Under the pieces are notes generated by a model that was not told the DNA's origin, ran no database searches, and was given only the letters and a program-made list of their open reading frames with translations. 52,259 nucleotides of DNA from Frateuria sp. Soil773 (GTDB lineage: Bacteria; Pseudomonadota; Gammaproteobacteria; Xanthomonadales; Rhodanobacteraceae), in assembly GCF_001428405.1 (NCBI RefSeq), contig NZ_LMSL01000041.1, positions 2,081 through 54,339 on the forward strand, read 5' to 3'. Numbering within the stretch: the stretch's first letter is position 1; every line of letters begins with the position of its first letter. The translations under genes and the position numbers were made by a program. Below are positions 7,916 to 17,475 of this stretch, in pieces.

Positions 7916-10900
7916 TTCAGCTCCCTGAGCACCCGGAAGCCCACGTCTTTCTGGGCCGCCCCGCTGTCGTCGCGGCGGCTGTCGACGTTGCAGTCCGACC
8001 AGTAGCTGCCGTAGCTGCCGCCGCGCACCCGCACCCCGCCGCCGTTGGTCACCCACTCCCACACGTTGCCCGTCATGTTCACCAGCCCCCATGGATTCGG
8101 ACTGCGCCCGCGCGCCGGGATCGGCGCCCCGCCGCCGTCGTCGCCTCCCGCCGACGGCGGTATGCAATTGCTGTCCGGCGCCTGTTTCCAGCCGCCGCCG
8201 GCCTGCGCCGCGTGCGTCCACTCGGCGTCGGTGGGCAGCCGGTAGACATAGCCGCTGGCGCTGCTCAGCCACGCCGCATACGCCTTGGCCTGGGTCACGC
8301 CGATGTTGCTGACCGGCAGGCTGCCGGCGTCGCGGTCCGCCACCGCCAGCGCCTTGCATTGCCCGGTCGCGGCGCAGAAGCGGTTGAACTCGTTGACGGT
8401 GATTTCCGCGCGCGCCAGCGCATACGGCCTGCCGCCCGCCGCGCCCGGCACCACCACCAGCGCCGGCCCGCGGCCGTTGCCGAGGCTGTCGAAGCACGCG
8501 CGCCCCTTGCCGACAAGCTCGGGCTTGCCGCAGGGGTCGGCACCGCCGGACGCTGCCGCTTGCGAAGCCTGCGGAGCCTGCGCGGCCTGCGGCGCCGGCG
8601 TGGCCGGGGCGTTCGCCGCCGGCTTGCTAGTCGTGGCGGCGCCGGGCCGGATCGCGGTGCCGGCCGAAGGTGCCGCACCGCCAGCCGGCGATGCCGCTTC
8701 GGCGGGCGCCGCCGGCGCGTTCGCCGCGGCTGCGCCGCCGGACTTGAGCCTGTCCAGCAAGCCGGCCAGGCTACCCTCCGCGAGTTGGCCGCGCAGCTTC
8801 ATGTCGGCCTCGATCTGTTCCATGGCGCCGGCGTCGGCGCCGCGCAGCGCGTCGAACTGGCGGCGCAGGCGCTCCAGCTCGGCGCCGGGCACGCGCTGGC
8901 CGCGCGCCTTCGCGGCGGCCGCGACGAAGTCGTAGCGCGCCTTGGCCTCGCGCAGGTCCGCCCGGTCGCCGAGCGCGGCGATGCCGCGGGCCAGCACGGC
9001 CGCGGCACCCTGGTACTTGCCGTGGCGGAAGGTGTCGCGGGCCAGCCCCAGGTAGGCGTCGGCCAGCAGTTGCGGCCCCTGCGCGGCGAGGAACGGGTGA
9101 TCGGGCCGCAGCGCGCGGATGCGCGCCAGCGATTCCTGCGCCTTGGCGACGTCGTCCGCCGCGGCCGCGCGCTTCATCGACTCGATGCGCCCGGCCACCT
9201 CGGCGTCCGCGCTCTCCTGGTCGAGCCTGGCCTGCAACTCGCGTTCGCGTGCATCGAGCCGGCCGCGCTGCTCGCGCAGCCTGGCCGACTGCGGCGCGTA
9301 GCGCAGGCCGAAGTCCACCAGCGTGCTGGTCGGCGCCAGTTGCAGCGGATCGTTCTGCGCGGCGGCCACGCCGGCGATGCCGTCGGCGAGCGCATCGACC
9401 AGTTGCCGGGTCGGCGCCGACGTGTCGCCGTGCAACGCATCCAGCGCGGCGGCGGCCGCGTCCTGCCACTCCGCCGTCGCCGCAGGATGCGCGGCCAATG
9501 CGGCCAGCGCCTTGCGCGCCTCGGGCAGGCTCATGCCTGCCGCGGCCTGCGCGACCGCATGCCCGTGCGCGGCCTTGGCGGCCAGCGCATCGAGCTGCGC
9601 CTTGCGCTGCTGCAGCCGCGGCGAGCCGGGAAACAGCCGGCTGGCGAGTTCGAGCCGCTTGCCGGCCTCGTCGATCCGCCCGGCATCCAGCGACTGCCCG
9701 ATCGCCGCCTCGTACTTCAGCTCCAGCTCGGCGTCCTTCAGCAGGCTGCTGGATGGATCGATCGCGCGGATCTTCGCCAGCGTGGCGACCACGTTGTCGG
9801 GCTGGTCCTCGAAGATCGCGCCGTCGTCGACCTGCCGGGCGAGCTGGGTGTCCAGCGCGTTGAGCAGCGCGTTCTTCTCGCTGTCCATCGTGCTGCGCCG
9901 CAGGTCCAGCTTCGGCGAGTACAGCTTGAGCCGGTCGCGCAACCGGAACACGCGCTGCGCCTTGGCGTAGTCGTAGCGGTTCTGGTCCGGGTTCCAGTAG
10001 GCGTCGATGCGGCCCAGCAGGAAGCCCTCGATCAGGTCGCCCTGGTCGAGGACGATCCGCTTGCGCTCGTTCTCGCCGAGGCTGTCCAGCGCATCCGCCG
10101 CCTGCTCCTCGCTGGCGTAGTGGCGCGGATCGGCCGGGGCGAACCGCGCGACCACCTGCTCCACGCGCCGCGCGTGCAGGTAGTGGTTCAGCCCCCAGCC
10201 GCCCGCGGCGAGCGCGACGGCGGCGACCGCGCCGTAGATCATCGCGGGGCCGAAGCGCTGGCACAGGCTCACCTCGCGCAGCCCCTCGACCAGCTCGGCG
10301 GCGCTCTTGAGCCGCTTGTCGCCGGTGAACGCCACGCTGTCGCACAGCGCCTGGTATTGCCGCCGGGTCAGGCCGGGCACCGGCGGCGGCCGGCGGCCCT
10401 CCTTCATCGCCACTTCGGCGCTGACCTTGTCGAACGGGTGCTTGCCGGTGAGCAGCTCGAACGCCACGCAGCCGAGCGCGTAGATGTCGTCGCTGGGCGC
10501 CGGCTCGCGGCCCTGGATCATCTCCAGGCTGGCGTAGGCCGGCGTGAGCGCGCCCAGCGTGCCGGCGTCGAACACGGTCTGTTCGCCGACCGCGTCGCCC
10601 ATGTGCTTGCCGGCCCGCGCGATGCCGAAGTCGAACACCTTGGGCACGCCGTCGCGCGTCACCATCACGTTGCCGGGCTTGAAGTCCGAGTGCACCACGC
10701 CGGCGGCGTGCGCGCGCTTGAGCGCCCACGCCATGCCCTCGATCAGCGGCCGCACCTCGGCCAGCGGCAGGCCGTTGTAGGCGCGCTCGCGGATCAGCGT
10801 CTTCAGGTCGGAGCCGTCGATGTACTCCATCGTCATGAAGACGATGGTGCCGTCCTTGTCGAAGTCGAAGACGCGCACGATGTTGTCGTGCGCCAGTTGC

Positions 10901-11646
10901 TGCGAGCGGCGCGACTCGCGCTGCAGCGCGATCAGCGAATCGGGGTGGCGGCGGAACTCGTCGTTCAGCACCTTCACCGCCACGTACGGGTCGCGGTCGC
11001 GCGCCTCCACCTTGCGCTCGTCGCGCGCGAGGAACACCACGCCCATGCCGCCGCGGCCGATCTCGCGCTCCAGGTGGAAGCGCCCCTTCAGCAGGCTGCC
11101 CACGGTGGCGTGGTCGCCGCCCTCCGCGTCGGAGACGCGCTGCCAGCTTTCGGTATTGAAGCTGCCGCCGGAACGGGTGCCGGTGAAGCCGACGGGCGGG
11201 CCGTCCGCGCGCGGCGGCTGCGAGGCGGGCTTCACCACCGTGGCCTCGTCGGGAACCGGCGGGCGCGAGGCCGGCTTCACCACGGTCGCGTCGTCGTCGA
11301 CCGGCGGCGCGGCCACCGGCGGCCGCGCCGGCTGCACCAGGGTCACGTCGCTGGGCGGCTCAGGGGGGTGGGACGGCTCGATCTGTTCGATCTGTTCGAC
11401 TGGCTCGATCGGTTCGGCAGGCTCGGCGGGCTCGGCCTGCGCCTGCAGCGCGCGCAGCTTGCCAGCCAGAGCACCGGCGACGGCGGGATCGAGGCCGCCG
11501 TCGGTGCCCATCCGTTCGAGCAGGCCGAGTTCGGCGCGATGGACCGCCTCGGGCACGGCGCCGCGCGCGTCGAGCAGGCGGAACAGGGCGAGCAGCTTCA
11601 GCTCGTCGGCGCGGAGCGCGGCAATCAGTTCGGGAAGGGATTTCAT
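7912..11646 (-). CDS. ppkA: T6SS Ser/Thr protein kinase PpkA with C-terminal FGE-sulfatase (SUMF1-like) domain
   Basis: 1244 residues from the ATG at 11646 (MKSLPELIAALRADEL); the upstream in-frame extension is low-complexity and lacks a good ribosome site. An N-terminal helical region is followed by a Pro-rich linker with repeated threonine motifs (T102, T121, T136 in D/E-x-T-x-V). The kinase domain spans about 190-460: glycine loop GRGGMG, Lys225, catalytic HSDFKPGN (Asp321), DFG at 339-341. HSD in place of HRD makes it a non-RD kinase. A transmembrane helix lies at about 467-486. A long helical periplasmic region follows, then a formylglycine-generating-enzyme-like domain from roughly residue 1040 (ITVNEFNRFC, YRLPTDAEWTHAA, GNVWEWV, VRGGSYG, DVGFRV). 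In known systems PpkA phosphorylates FHA-binding T6SS components to activate assembly. It lies 16 nt after pppA and overlaps the next gene. Confidence 0.92.
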   Translation of the reverse strand: MKSLPELIAALRADELKLLALFRLLDARGAVPEAVHRAELGLLERMGTDGGLDPAVAGALAGKLRALQAQAEPAEPAEPIEPVEQIEQIEPSHPPEPPSDVTLVQPARPPVAAPPVDDDATVVKPASRPPVPDEATVVKPASQPPRADGPPVGFTGTRSGGSFNTESWQRVSDAEGGDHATVGSLLKGRFHLEREIGRGGMGVVFLARDERKVEARDRDPYVAVKVLNDEFRRHPDSLIALQRESRRSQQLAHDNIVRVFDFDKDGTIVFMTMEYIDGSDLKTLIRERAYNGLPLAEVRPLIEGMAWALKRAHAAGVVHSDFKPGNVMVTRDGVPKVFDFGIARAGKHMGDAVGEQTVFDAGTLGALTPAYASLEMIQGREPAPSDDIYALGCVAFELLTGKHPFDKVSAEVAMKEGRRPPPVPGLTRRQYQALCDSVAFTGDKRLKSAAELVEGLREVSLCQRFGPAMIYGAVAAVALAAGGWGLNHYLHARRVEQVVARFAPADPRHYASEEQAADALDSLGENERKRIVLDQGDLIEGFLLGRIDAYWNPDQNRYDYAKAQRVFRLRDRLKLYSPKLDLRRSTMDSEKNALLNALDTQLARQVDDGAIFEDQPDNVVATLAKIRAIDPSSSLLKDAELELKYEAAIGQSLDAGRIDEAGKRLELASRLFPGSPRLQQRKAQLDALAAKAAHGHAVAQAAAGMSLPEARKALAALAAHPAATAEWQDAAAAALDALHGDTSAPTRQLVDALADGIAGVAAAQNDPLQLAPTSTLVDFGLRYAPQSARLREQRGRLDARERELQARLDQESADAEVAGRIESMKRAAAADDVAKAQESLARIRALRPDHPFLAAQGPQLLADAYLGLARDTFRHGKYQGAAAVLARGIAALGDRADLREAKARYDFVAAAAKARGQRVPGAELERLRRQFDALRGADAGAMEQIEADMKLRGQLAEGSLAGLLDRLKSGGAAAANAPAAPAEAASPAGGAAPSAGTAIRPGAATTSKPAANAPATPAPQAAQAPQASQAAASGGADPCGKPELVGKGRACFDSLGNGRGPALVVVPGAAGGRPYALARAEITVNEFNRFCAATGQCKALAVADRDAGSLPVSNIGVTQAKAYAAWLSSASGYVYRLPTDAEWTHAAQAGGGWKQAPDSNCIPPSAGGDDGGGAPIPARGRSPNPWGLVNMTGNVWEWVTNGGGVRVRGGSYGSYWSDCNVDSRRDDSGAAQKDVGFRVLRELK

Positions 11647-11662
11647 GGGAGGCGGTCTTGGG

Positions 11663-12382
11663 TCATTCCTGGAGCCGCACGGCGACGGCGGAAACGTTGT
11701 CGCGGGCGGCACGGCCCAGCGCCAGGCCGAACAGGCCGGCCAGCAGGTCCTGCGGCGCGCGCTGGGCGCGGCATTCGGCGCCGATCTCGGCGTCCGACAT
11801 CTCCTTGTTGATGCCGTCCGAGCACAGCACGAACTGCATGTCCTGCCGGCTGCCGGCCACCGCCCAGTCGACGAACAGCCTTTCCTCCGCGCCGATCGCC
11901 CGGGTCAGCACGCCTGCGCCCGGCGGGGGCGGCGACGGCAGGCCGCCGAACTGGGTGACGTCGTCCTTGACGCCGTGCACGTGGTCGCTGGTGACCTGGC
12001 GCAGCACGCCGTCCTCGAAGCAGTAGGCGCGGCTGTCGCCGACCCAGCCGCAGAGCATGAAGTCGCGGTGGTGCACGAGCATCACCACGGTCGAGCCGAT
12101 GATGTCCACGCCCCGTTCGGCGGCGGCCTGCAGCAGGTCGGCGTTCACCTGCTGCAGCGTGTCCTCGATCGATTCGACGAAGGCGTACACGTCGCCCGGC
12201 CGCGGCAGCGCGCCTAGCCGCTCGACGATCATGCGGCTGGCGTAGTCGCCGGCCGAGTGGCCGCCCAGGCCGTCGGCCACCACCCACAGCCCGACGTCGT
12301 CGCGCACCAGGATGGCGTCTTCGTTGTGGGAGCGGACCTTGCCGGTCGCGGTATGGCCGGCGGACTGGTAGCGCGTCGTCAT
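11663..12382 (-). CDS. pppA: T6SS PP2C-family protein phosphatase PppA
   Basis: 239 residues, with a full set of PPM/PP2C metal-binding motifs: HNEDAI with Asp22, VADGLGGH with Asp37-Gly38, GWVGDSRAY, LCSDGI with Asp189, and RDNVSAVAV with Asp228. It should remove the phosphates placed by PpkA and so reset T6SS activity. The start at 12382 overlaps the tagF stop as ATGA, and ppkA begins 16 nt after its stop, so phosphatase and kinase are co-translated in the cytoplasm. All catalytic residues are present, unlike the degenerate copy fused to the preceding TagF. Confidence 0.95.
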   Translation of the reverse strand: MTTRYQSAGHTATGKVRSHNEDAILVRDDVGLWVVADGLGGHSAGDYASRMIVERLGALPRPGDVYAFVESIEDTLQQVNADLLQAAAERGVDIIGSTVVMLVHHRDFMLCGWVGDSRAYCFEDGVLRQVTSDHVHGVKDDVTQFGGLPSPPPPGAGVLTRAIGAEERLFVDWAVAGSRQDMQFVLCSDGINKEMSDAEIGAECRAQRAPQDLLAGLFGLALGRAARDNVSAVAVRLQE

Positions 12383-13950
12383 GGCCTGATCTCGATGATG
12401 GCCAGCGGCCACTGGGCCGCATCGGGCCCGAGCTGCGCGGCGGCGGCGATCCGCGCGGCCGCCTCGTCGCACGACGGCGAGGCGAGCGCGCGGGCGAACA
12501 CGTCCGGCGGCAGCGCGAGCAGCCGGCGCGTGGCGAGCAGCAGCAGGCGGTCGCCGGCCTCGGCCATGCAGGCGGCCTCGTCGCACTGCGGCGCCGGTCC
12601 CGTGCCGAGACCGGCGCCGGACGACGCGGCGCGGTCGAACAGCAGGTCGTCGAAGCCGGCGCCGGCCGGTGCCGGCGCGGCGGCGTCGAACAGCGCGCGC
12701 AACTGGCCCTGCCGCCAGTGCCAGGCCGCCGCCGCGCCGATGCGCAGCGCCTCGATGCGGCGGCCGGCGACGCGCGCGGCGGCCACCGCACCGTCCTCCA
12801 TGACCGGGTCGATCAGGTCTTCGCCAGCCTGGTGCAGCGGCGGATGCAGGGCCAGCAGGCGGCTGCGCAGGGTGCGCAGGCCGTCCGCGAAATCGCCGGC
12901 GGCCAGGTCGGCGGCGACGGCGCGCGCGGCGGCGGCGGCGCGGCGGCGCGGATCGGGCATGCCGTCGTCGGCGGCGACCAGGGCCAGTGCGCCGTCGCTC
13001 CGGCGCAGCGCGGCGCCGGCGGGCGCGCCGCCGGCCGGCGACGGGCGACGCACGGCCGGGGTGGTCACGTCGTCCGGGTCCAACGGCAACGGCGGCCCGG
13101 CGAAACGCCCGGAAAGATCGGCCGGCGGCGGCGCCTCGACCGGACGCCGAGGCGGCATCGCGCGCGCGGCGTCGGCCGCGGGCCGCGGCGCGTCCGCCTG
13201 CCTGGCCGCCTGCGCGGGCGCGAACACGCCCAGCGAACGCCAGGGCCCGTTCGCCCGCGCGGCATCGAGGAAACCCGCGTACGCCGCCGGCTGCGGCAGC
13301 CCCCGCGTCGCCAGCGCGCATGGCGGCACCCGCCCGCCGCCCCGGGTCCACCACAGGCACCACGCGCCGGGCGTCGCCGCGAGCGTCTCCCACAACGCGG
13401 CCAGTTGTGCGGCGACGGCGCCCGGCGTCGGCAGCGGCAGCCGCCAATGGCTGGCCGCGCTCCAGTCCACGCCGCGCAGCGGATCGGCGTCCTCCGCGAC
13501 GCCGTGACCGAGCGGCCCCGGCAAGGCCATCACCCGCGCATCGAACGAGTCGGCGCCGATCGACGGGTCCGCCAGGGCCTCCGCCAGCGTGCGCTCCACC
13601 GCGTCGAACCAGCCGCCGCGCTCGCGCAGCATCCACGCGGCATCGCCCGGGCCGGCCAGCGCGGCGGCGAGGACCATCGGGAAGCAGCGTCCCACCCGGT
13701 CCGCGGCCGGCCCCATCGCACCGGCCCACGCGCTTTCGCCGCACACGCCCGGGCCGAGCAGGAAACGCCATGCCGGGCTGGCGCGATAGGCGTCCTGCCA
13801 ATCGCCGCCGAGCGCGCCGCGGCTGCCTTCCACCGCCAGCTCGAAGCCGCGGTCCCAGGCTTCGACGAAGCGCGGCGGCAGCCGCCGCTGCACGAAATCG
13901 CCCGCGCCCGGAAGCTTGCCGAAGAAACCCACCCCCTGAGGATTCGGCAT
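12379..13950 (-). CDS. tagF: TagF (post-translational T6SS regulator) fused to a degenerate PP2C-like domain
   Basis: 523 residues. Residues 1 to about 235 are a TagF/SciT domain: GFFGKLPGAGDFVQRRLP at the N-terminus, then FELAVE, WRFLLGPGVCG and GRCFPMV. A Pro/Ala-rich linker covers about 250-310. The remainder (about 315-523) follows the PP2C fold pattern: ALALVAADDGMPD where PP2C has the VADGMGG box, RIEALRIGAAAAWHWRQGQLRALF where PP2C has VGDSRAYxxRDGxLxxLT, and DRLLLLATRRLLALP where PP2C has the SDGL box. The acidic metal ligands are mostly lost, so this half is likely catalytically dead. TagF represses T6SS post-translationally in Pseudomonas and Agrobacterium, and TagF-PppA fusions are known in Agrobacterium. 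Here the fused copy sits beside an intact pppA. The gene starts 4 nt after the tssM stop. Confidence 0.9.
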   Translation of the reverse strand: MPNPQGVGFFGKLPGAGDFVQRRLPPRFVEAWDRGFELAVEGSRGALGGDWQDAYRASPAWRFLLGPGVCGESAWAGAMGPAADRVGRCFPMVLAAALAGPGDAAWMLRERGGWFDAVERTLAEALADPSIGADSFDARVMALPGPLGHGVAEDADPLRGVDWSAASHWRLPLPTPGAVAAQLAALWETLAATPGAWCLWWTRGGGRVPPCALATRGLPQPAAYAGFLDAARANGPWRSLGVFAPAQAARQADAPRPAADAARAMPPRRPVEAPPPADLSGRFAGPPLPLDPDDVTTPAVRRPSPAGGAPAGAALRRSDGALALVAADDGMPDPRRRAAAAARAVAADLAAGDFADGLRTLRSRLLALHPPLHQAGEDLIDPVMEDGAVAAARVAGRRIEALRIGAAAAWHWRQGQLRALFDAAAPAPAGAGFDDLLFDRAASSGAGLGTGPAPQCDEAACMAEAGDRLLLLATRRLLALPPDVFARALASPSCDEAAARIAAAAQLGPDAAQWPLAIIEIRP

Positions 13951-13954
13951 GCGG

Positions 13955-16900
13955 TCAGCCCCCGCACCTGAACCGCTGCACGTCGGTATTCAGGAACGGG
14001 TTCCTGAGATTGCCGGCCTGGATCGTCAGCCGCACGGTGCGGCCGCCGAAGTCGAAGCCGGCGGCGAAGCGCAGGTCCGACTGCTTCTGCAGGTGCGCCG
14101 CCTGCAGCGCGCGGAAAAACGCCCAGTCGCCCTGGTAGTCGAACGAGCCGAGCAGGTTGCCGTCCGTGTCCCAGGCGGACACCGCGACGTGGCCCGGCGC
14201 CGGGCCCGGCCACTTCATCGCGGCGCTGGCCGCCCCGCCGGGCCGGTAGTCGAACTTCTGGCCGTCTATCTCGATCGCGAACCGGCCGATGCCGGCGTCG
14301 AGCTGCGGCGCGAGCAGGGTGAAGCCGACCTCCGGCGTGCTGCCGTTGTTGCGGAAATACGCCTGCTTGATGCCGTCGGCCAGTTGCATCTGCGCCAGCA
14401 TGCCGGGCGAGCCGGCGACCGCGCCCGGCCCGCTCTTCCAGCGCCAGGTGCGGCCGCTGGCATCGACCAGCTTCTCCAGCGACTGCTTGTAGAAGCCGTC
14501 GAAGCGGCCGCCGTAGCCGAACAGCTCGGCGAAGTTCTGCACCGGGATCTCCGACTTGCCGTTCGGCGCGAACGGGTAGCGGCCGCGGGTGAAGTCGGCG
14601 CAGTCCTTCGCCACGGCCTGCTGGAACTGGTCGTCCAGCGCGCCCTTGGCGCCGTTGTCCACCAGCGCCTGGCTCTTGCCGGTCAGCGCGGCCACCCAGC
14701 CGGACACCGGCGGCGGCAACTGCGCGGCCTCCTGCTGCGCCATCAGCAGTTGCGGGTTCGGCTGCCCGGCCGCGCCGCCGAAATCGGTCATGGTCAGCAG
14801 CGTCTTGCTGAGCTGGTCGAGCACCGCCAGCGTGTGGTCGATCGGCGCGGCGCCCGCGGCGCCGGCGCCCAGCCGGTTGAACGCCTCGAAGTGCGCGCTG
14901 ATCGCCGCACCCGGCTTCTCGCCGGATTCGGCCGGCGCCGCGCCGGCGGCATTCGCCAGCGCCCGCGTCAGCGCGCTCTGCGTGGCCTTCTTCTGCGCCG
15001 CCTTCTTCGCCGCGTCCAGCGCGTTGTCGGCGGCCGTGGGCGGCGGCGTGCGCAGCAGGTCGCTGGTGTTGTCGGCGACCACCTTCAGCAGCGCCTTCAG
15101 CGGCGAGCTGGGGCCGGACAGCTTGGCCGCGATCGCGCTGGCGTCCTGGATGCTGGCGACCGGCTGCAACTGCAGGTCGGCGAGCAGGTCGTCCCAGGCC
15201 TTGATGTAGTCCTGCTCGTACAGCGCCAGCACCTGCTGCTGCAGGCGCGCCTTCGCCACCGCGTCGATCCGGCTGGCGCCGAGCACCCAGTCGTCCTGCG
15301 CGAACTGCGCCACCGCCTGCTCGATGCCCTTGTCGACCTCGGCCTCGAACGCCGGCTGGGTGAACAGCGCCGGCAGCGGATCGGACAGCGCCGCGCCGCT
15401 CTTGCGCCGGAACACGTTGCCGAGCAGGCCCAGTTCCTTGTCCAGCCGCAGCGGCGGGTATGGCGCGCCGTCGGCGGCCAGGCGCAGGCTGCCGTAGATC
15501 AGGGTCGACAGGTCGGCCGTGCGCAGCGTGGCGCGCGCCTGCTCCACCAGCGCGCCGTCCAGCGCCAGCGCGTGCAGTTGCCCCGGCTCGCCGACCAGCG
15601 CCTGGAAGTGCCTGGCGAGCGCCTTCTGCAGCACCGGATCGTTCGGGAAGATCTTGCGCCACTCGATGTTGGCCAGCGCCGCCAGCTCGCCGGCGTCCTG
15701 GTGCTTGGGCTCGCCGAGCATCAGGTAGCCCTTGAGGTAGTAGTACAGCGCCTGCGGATCGGCGGCGCTGCCGGTGAGGCCGGTGCGGAACTGCGAGGCC
15801 ACGCCCGGCAACAGGATGCCGTTGAGCTCGCGCAGGTAGGCGTCGTGCACCTCGCCGCCCACGGCGCGGCCCTGGTACAGGCCCAGCCGCATCGGCAGGG
15901 GCACCTTCCCCTGGTACTGCCGCGCCACGTCCTGCACCGCCGACAGCCCTTCGAGCCGTTCCAGCGCCATCGCGAAGTACGCCTTCTGGCTGGCCGCGCC
16001 CGACAGGTCGCCCTGGGCCGGATAGCCGGCCAGCGCCGCCTGCACCTGCGACAGGTAGGTGCGGTTGCGCGCGTAGCTGGTGGCGAAGCCCGCGCACAGC
16101 AGCACCGTCAGCAGCAGCACGCCGGCGTACGAGGCGGCCTGCAGCAGCACCTTGCGCCGCTCCAGCGCCGGATTGGTGCCGGCGAAGCCGGATTCCTTGA
16201 ACAGCACGTCCTTCAGCAGCCGCTCGACGAAGAACGTGCGCCGCTGCGCGCCCGGCGCGTGCACGCGCTCGGCGTCCACGCCGAAGGTGCGCGCCACCGC
16301 GCCCATCATGCGGTCGATCGGGGTGCCTTCCTGCGTGCCGGAGGTGAGGTAGGCGCCGCGCAGCAGCAGCGGCGCGCCGTAGGCGTGCCCGGCGAACACG
16401 CCTTCGACGAACTGCCGCGCGATTCCGCGCAGCGCGCCGAGCTGCTGCGGGAACGACAGGATCGCCGCGCGCCGGCCGCGGTCGCGCTCGGCGTGCAGGC
16501 GGTCGAGGATGCGCGTGTTGAGCCGCTCCAGCAGCAGGTCGAACTCGTCGCCGAACAGCCTGGCCGCGCTGCCGTCCATGGTCTTGCCGACCGGGAAGGA
16601 AACGCCCCAGACCTGGCTGCGCAGGTCCGGGTTGAGATCGTCGAAGAACTCGCCGAAGCCGGCGATGAGGTCGCACTTGGTGAACACCAGGTACACCGGC
16701 ACGCCGATGCGCAGGTTGGCGCTCAGCTCGTCCAGCCGGCGGCGGATCGCCTGCACGTGCTGATGCCGGCCGGCCTCGTCCAGCACCAGCAGGTCGGACA
16801 TGCTCATCGTCACGATCACGCCGTTGATCGGCCGGCGCCGGCGGTACTTGCACAGCAGCTTGAGGAACTCGCCCCAGGCCGACGCGTCGGCCTCGCGGTC

Positions 16901-17470
16901 GGAGTCCTGCGTGGTGTAGCGGCCGGCGGTGTCGAGGAACACCGCCTCGTCGGTGAACCACCAGTCGCAGTTGCGGGTGCCGCCGATGCCGCGCAGCGCC
17001 TCCTTGCCGAAGCGCTCGGACAGCGGGAAGTTCAGCCCCGAGTTCTGCAGCAGCGTGCTCTTGCCCGAGCCCGGCGGGCCGATCACCACGTACCACGGCA
17101 GCGTGTAGAGGTTGCCGCCGCCGCGGCGGCTCCGGCGCAGCGTGTCCACCGCCTCCTGGAAACGCCCCTGCAACTGCGCCCGCTCGCTGGCGCTGCGCTC
17201 GTCGCGCTCGCCCGGCGCGCCCTGCCCGGCCAGCTCGCCGGACATCTGCCTCGCCTTGCCGCGCGCGCGCAACTGCTGGATCTGCAGCCACGCCGCCCAC
17301 GCCACCACGATCAGCATGATCGTCGCCAGCCGCGCGACCGGGCCGGCCAGCGGCTGCGCGCCGCCGATCCCGAGGTAGGGGCCGCCCAGCCAGATCAGCA
17401 CCGCCAGCAGCACGATGCCGAGCAAGGTGATGAACCAGCCCGACTTGAACAGCGTCACCAGCTTGCCCAT
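13955..17470 (-). CDS. tssM: T6SS inner-membrane complex protein TssM (IcmF/VasK)
   Basis: 1171 residues. Two N-terminal transmembrane helices (about 12-29 and 47-62) are followed by a cytoplasmic NTPase domain with Walker A GPPGSGKST at 131-139, and by a third helix near residue 435 (AASYAGVLLLTVLLCAGF). A large periplasmic part follows, ending in the IcmF C-terminal beta domain. With TssL and, usually, the lipoprotein TssJ it forms the trans-envelope channel that docks the baseplate. The start codon is 5 nt after the tssL stop, and tagF follows 4 nt downstream. The Walker A motif is intact; some TssM proteins lack it. Length is normal for the family. Confidence 0.96.
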   Translation of the reverse strand: MGKLVTLFKSGWFITLLGIVLLAVLIWLGGPYLGIGGAQPLAGPVARLATIMLIVVAWAAWLQIQQLRARGKARQMSGELAGQGAPGERDERSASERAQLQGRFQEAVDTLRRSRRGGGNLYTLPWYVVIGPPGSGKSTLLQNSGLNFPLSERFGKEALRGIGGTRNCDWWFTDEAVFLDTAGRYTTQDSDREADASAWGEFLKLLCKYRRRRPINGVIVTMSMSDLLVLDEAGRHQHVQAIRRRLDELSANLRIGVPVYLVFTKCDLIAGFGEFFDDLNPDLRSQVWGVSFPVGKTMDGSAARLFGDEFDLLLERLNTRILDRLHAERDRGRRAAILSFPQQLGALRGIARQFVEGVFAGHAYGAPLLLRGAYLTSGTQEGTPIDRMMGAVARTFGVDAERVHAPGAQRRTFFVERLLKDVLFKESGFAGTNPALERRKVLLQAASYAGVLLLTVLLCAGFATSYARNRTYLSQVQAALAGYPAQGDLSGAASQKAYFAMALERLEGLSAVQDVARQYQGKVPLPMRLGLYQGRAVGGEVHDAYLRELNGILLPGVASQFRTGLTGSAADPQALYYYLKGYLMLGEPKHQDAGELAALANIEWRKIFPNDPVLQKALARHFQALVGEPGQLHALALDGALVEQARATLRTADLSTLIYGSLRLAADGAPYPPLRLDKELGLLGNVFRRKSGAALSDPLPALFTQPAFEAEVDKGIEQAVAQFAQDDWVLGASRIDAVAKARLQQQVLALYEQDYIKAWDDLLADLQLQPVASIQDASAIAAKLSGPSSPLKALLKVVADNTSDLLRTPPPTAADNALDAAKKAAQKKATQSALTRALANAAGAAPAESGEKPGAAISAHFEAFNRLGAGAAGAAPIDHTLAVLDQLSKTLLTMTDFGGAAGQPNPQLLMAQQEAAQLPPPVSGWVAALTGKSQALVDNGAKGALDDQFQQAVAKDCADFTRGRYPFAPNGKSEIPVQNFAELFGYGGRFDGFYKQSLEKLVDASGRTWRWKSGPGAVAGSPGMLAQMQLADGIKQAYFRNNGSTPEVGFTLLAPQLDAGIGRFAIEIDGQKFDYRPGGAASAAMKWPGPAPGHVAVSAWDTDGNLLGSFDYQGDWAFFRALQAAHLQKQSDLRFAAGFDFGGRTVRLTIQAGNLRNPFLNTDVQRFRCGG

Positions 17471-17475
17471 GGCGC

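Noticed and set aside
8212-11811. A 1199-codon plus-strand open frame opposite ppkA
   Set aside because: Antisense to a well-recognised kinase; no family features.
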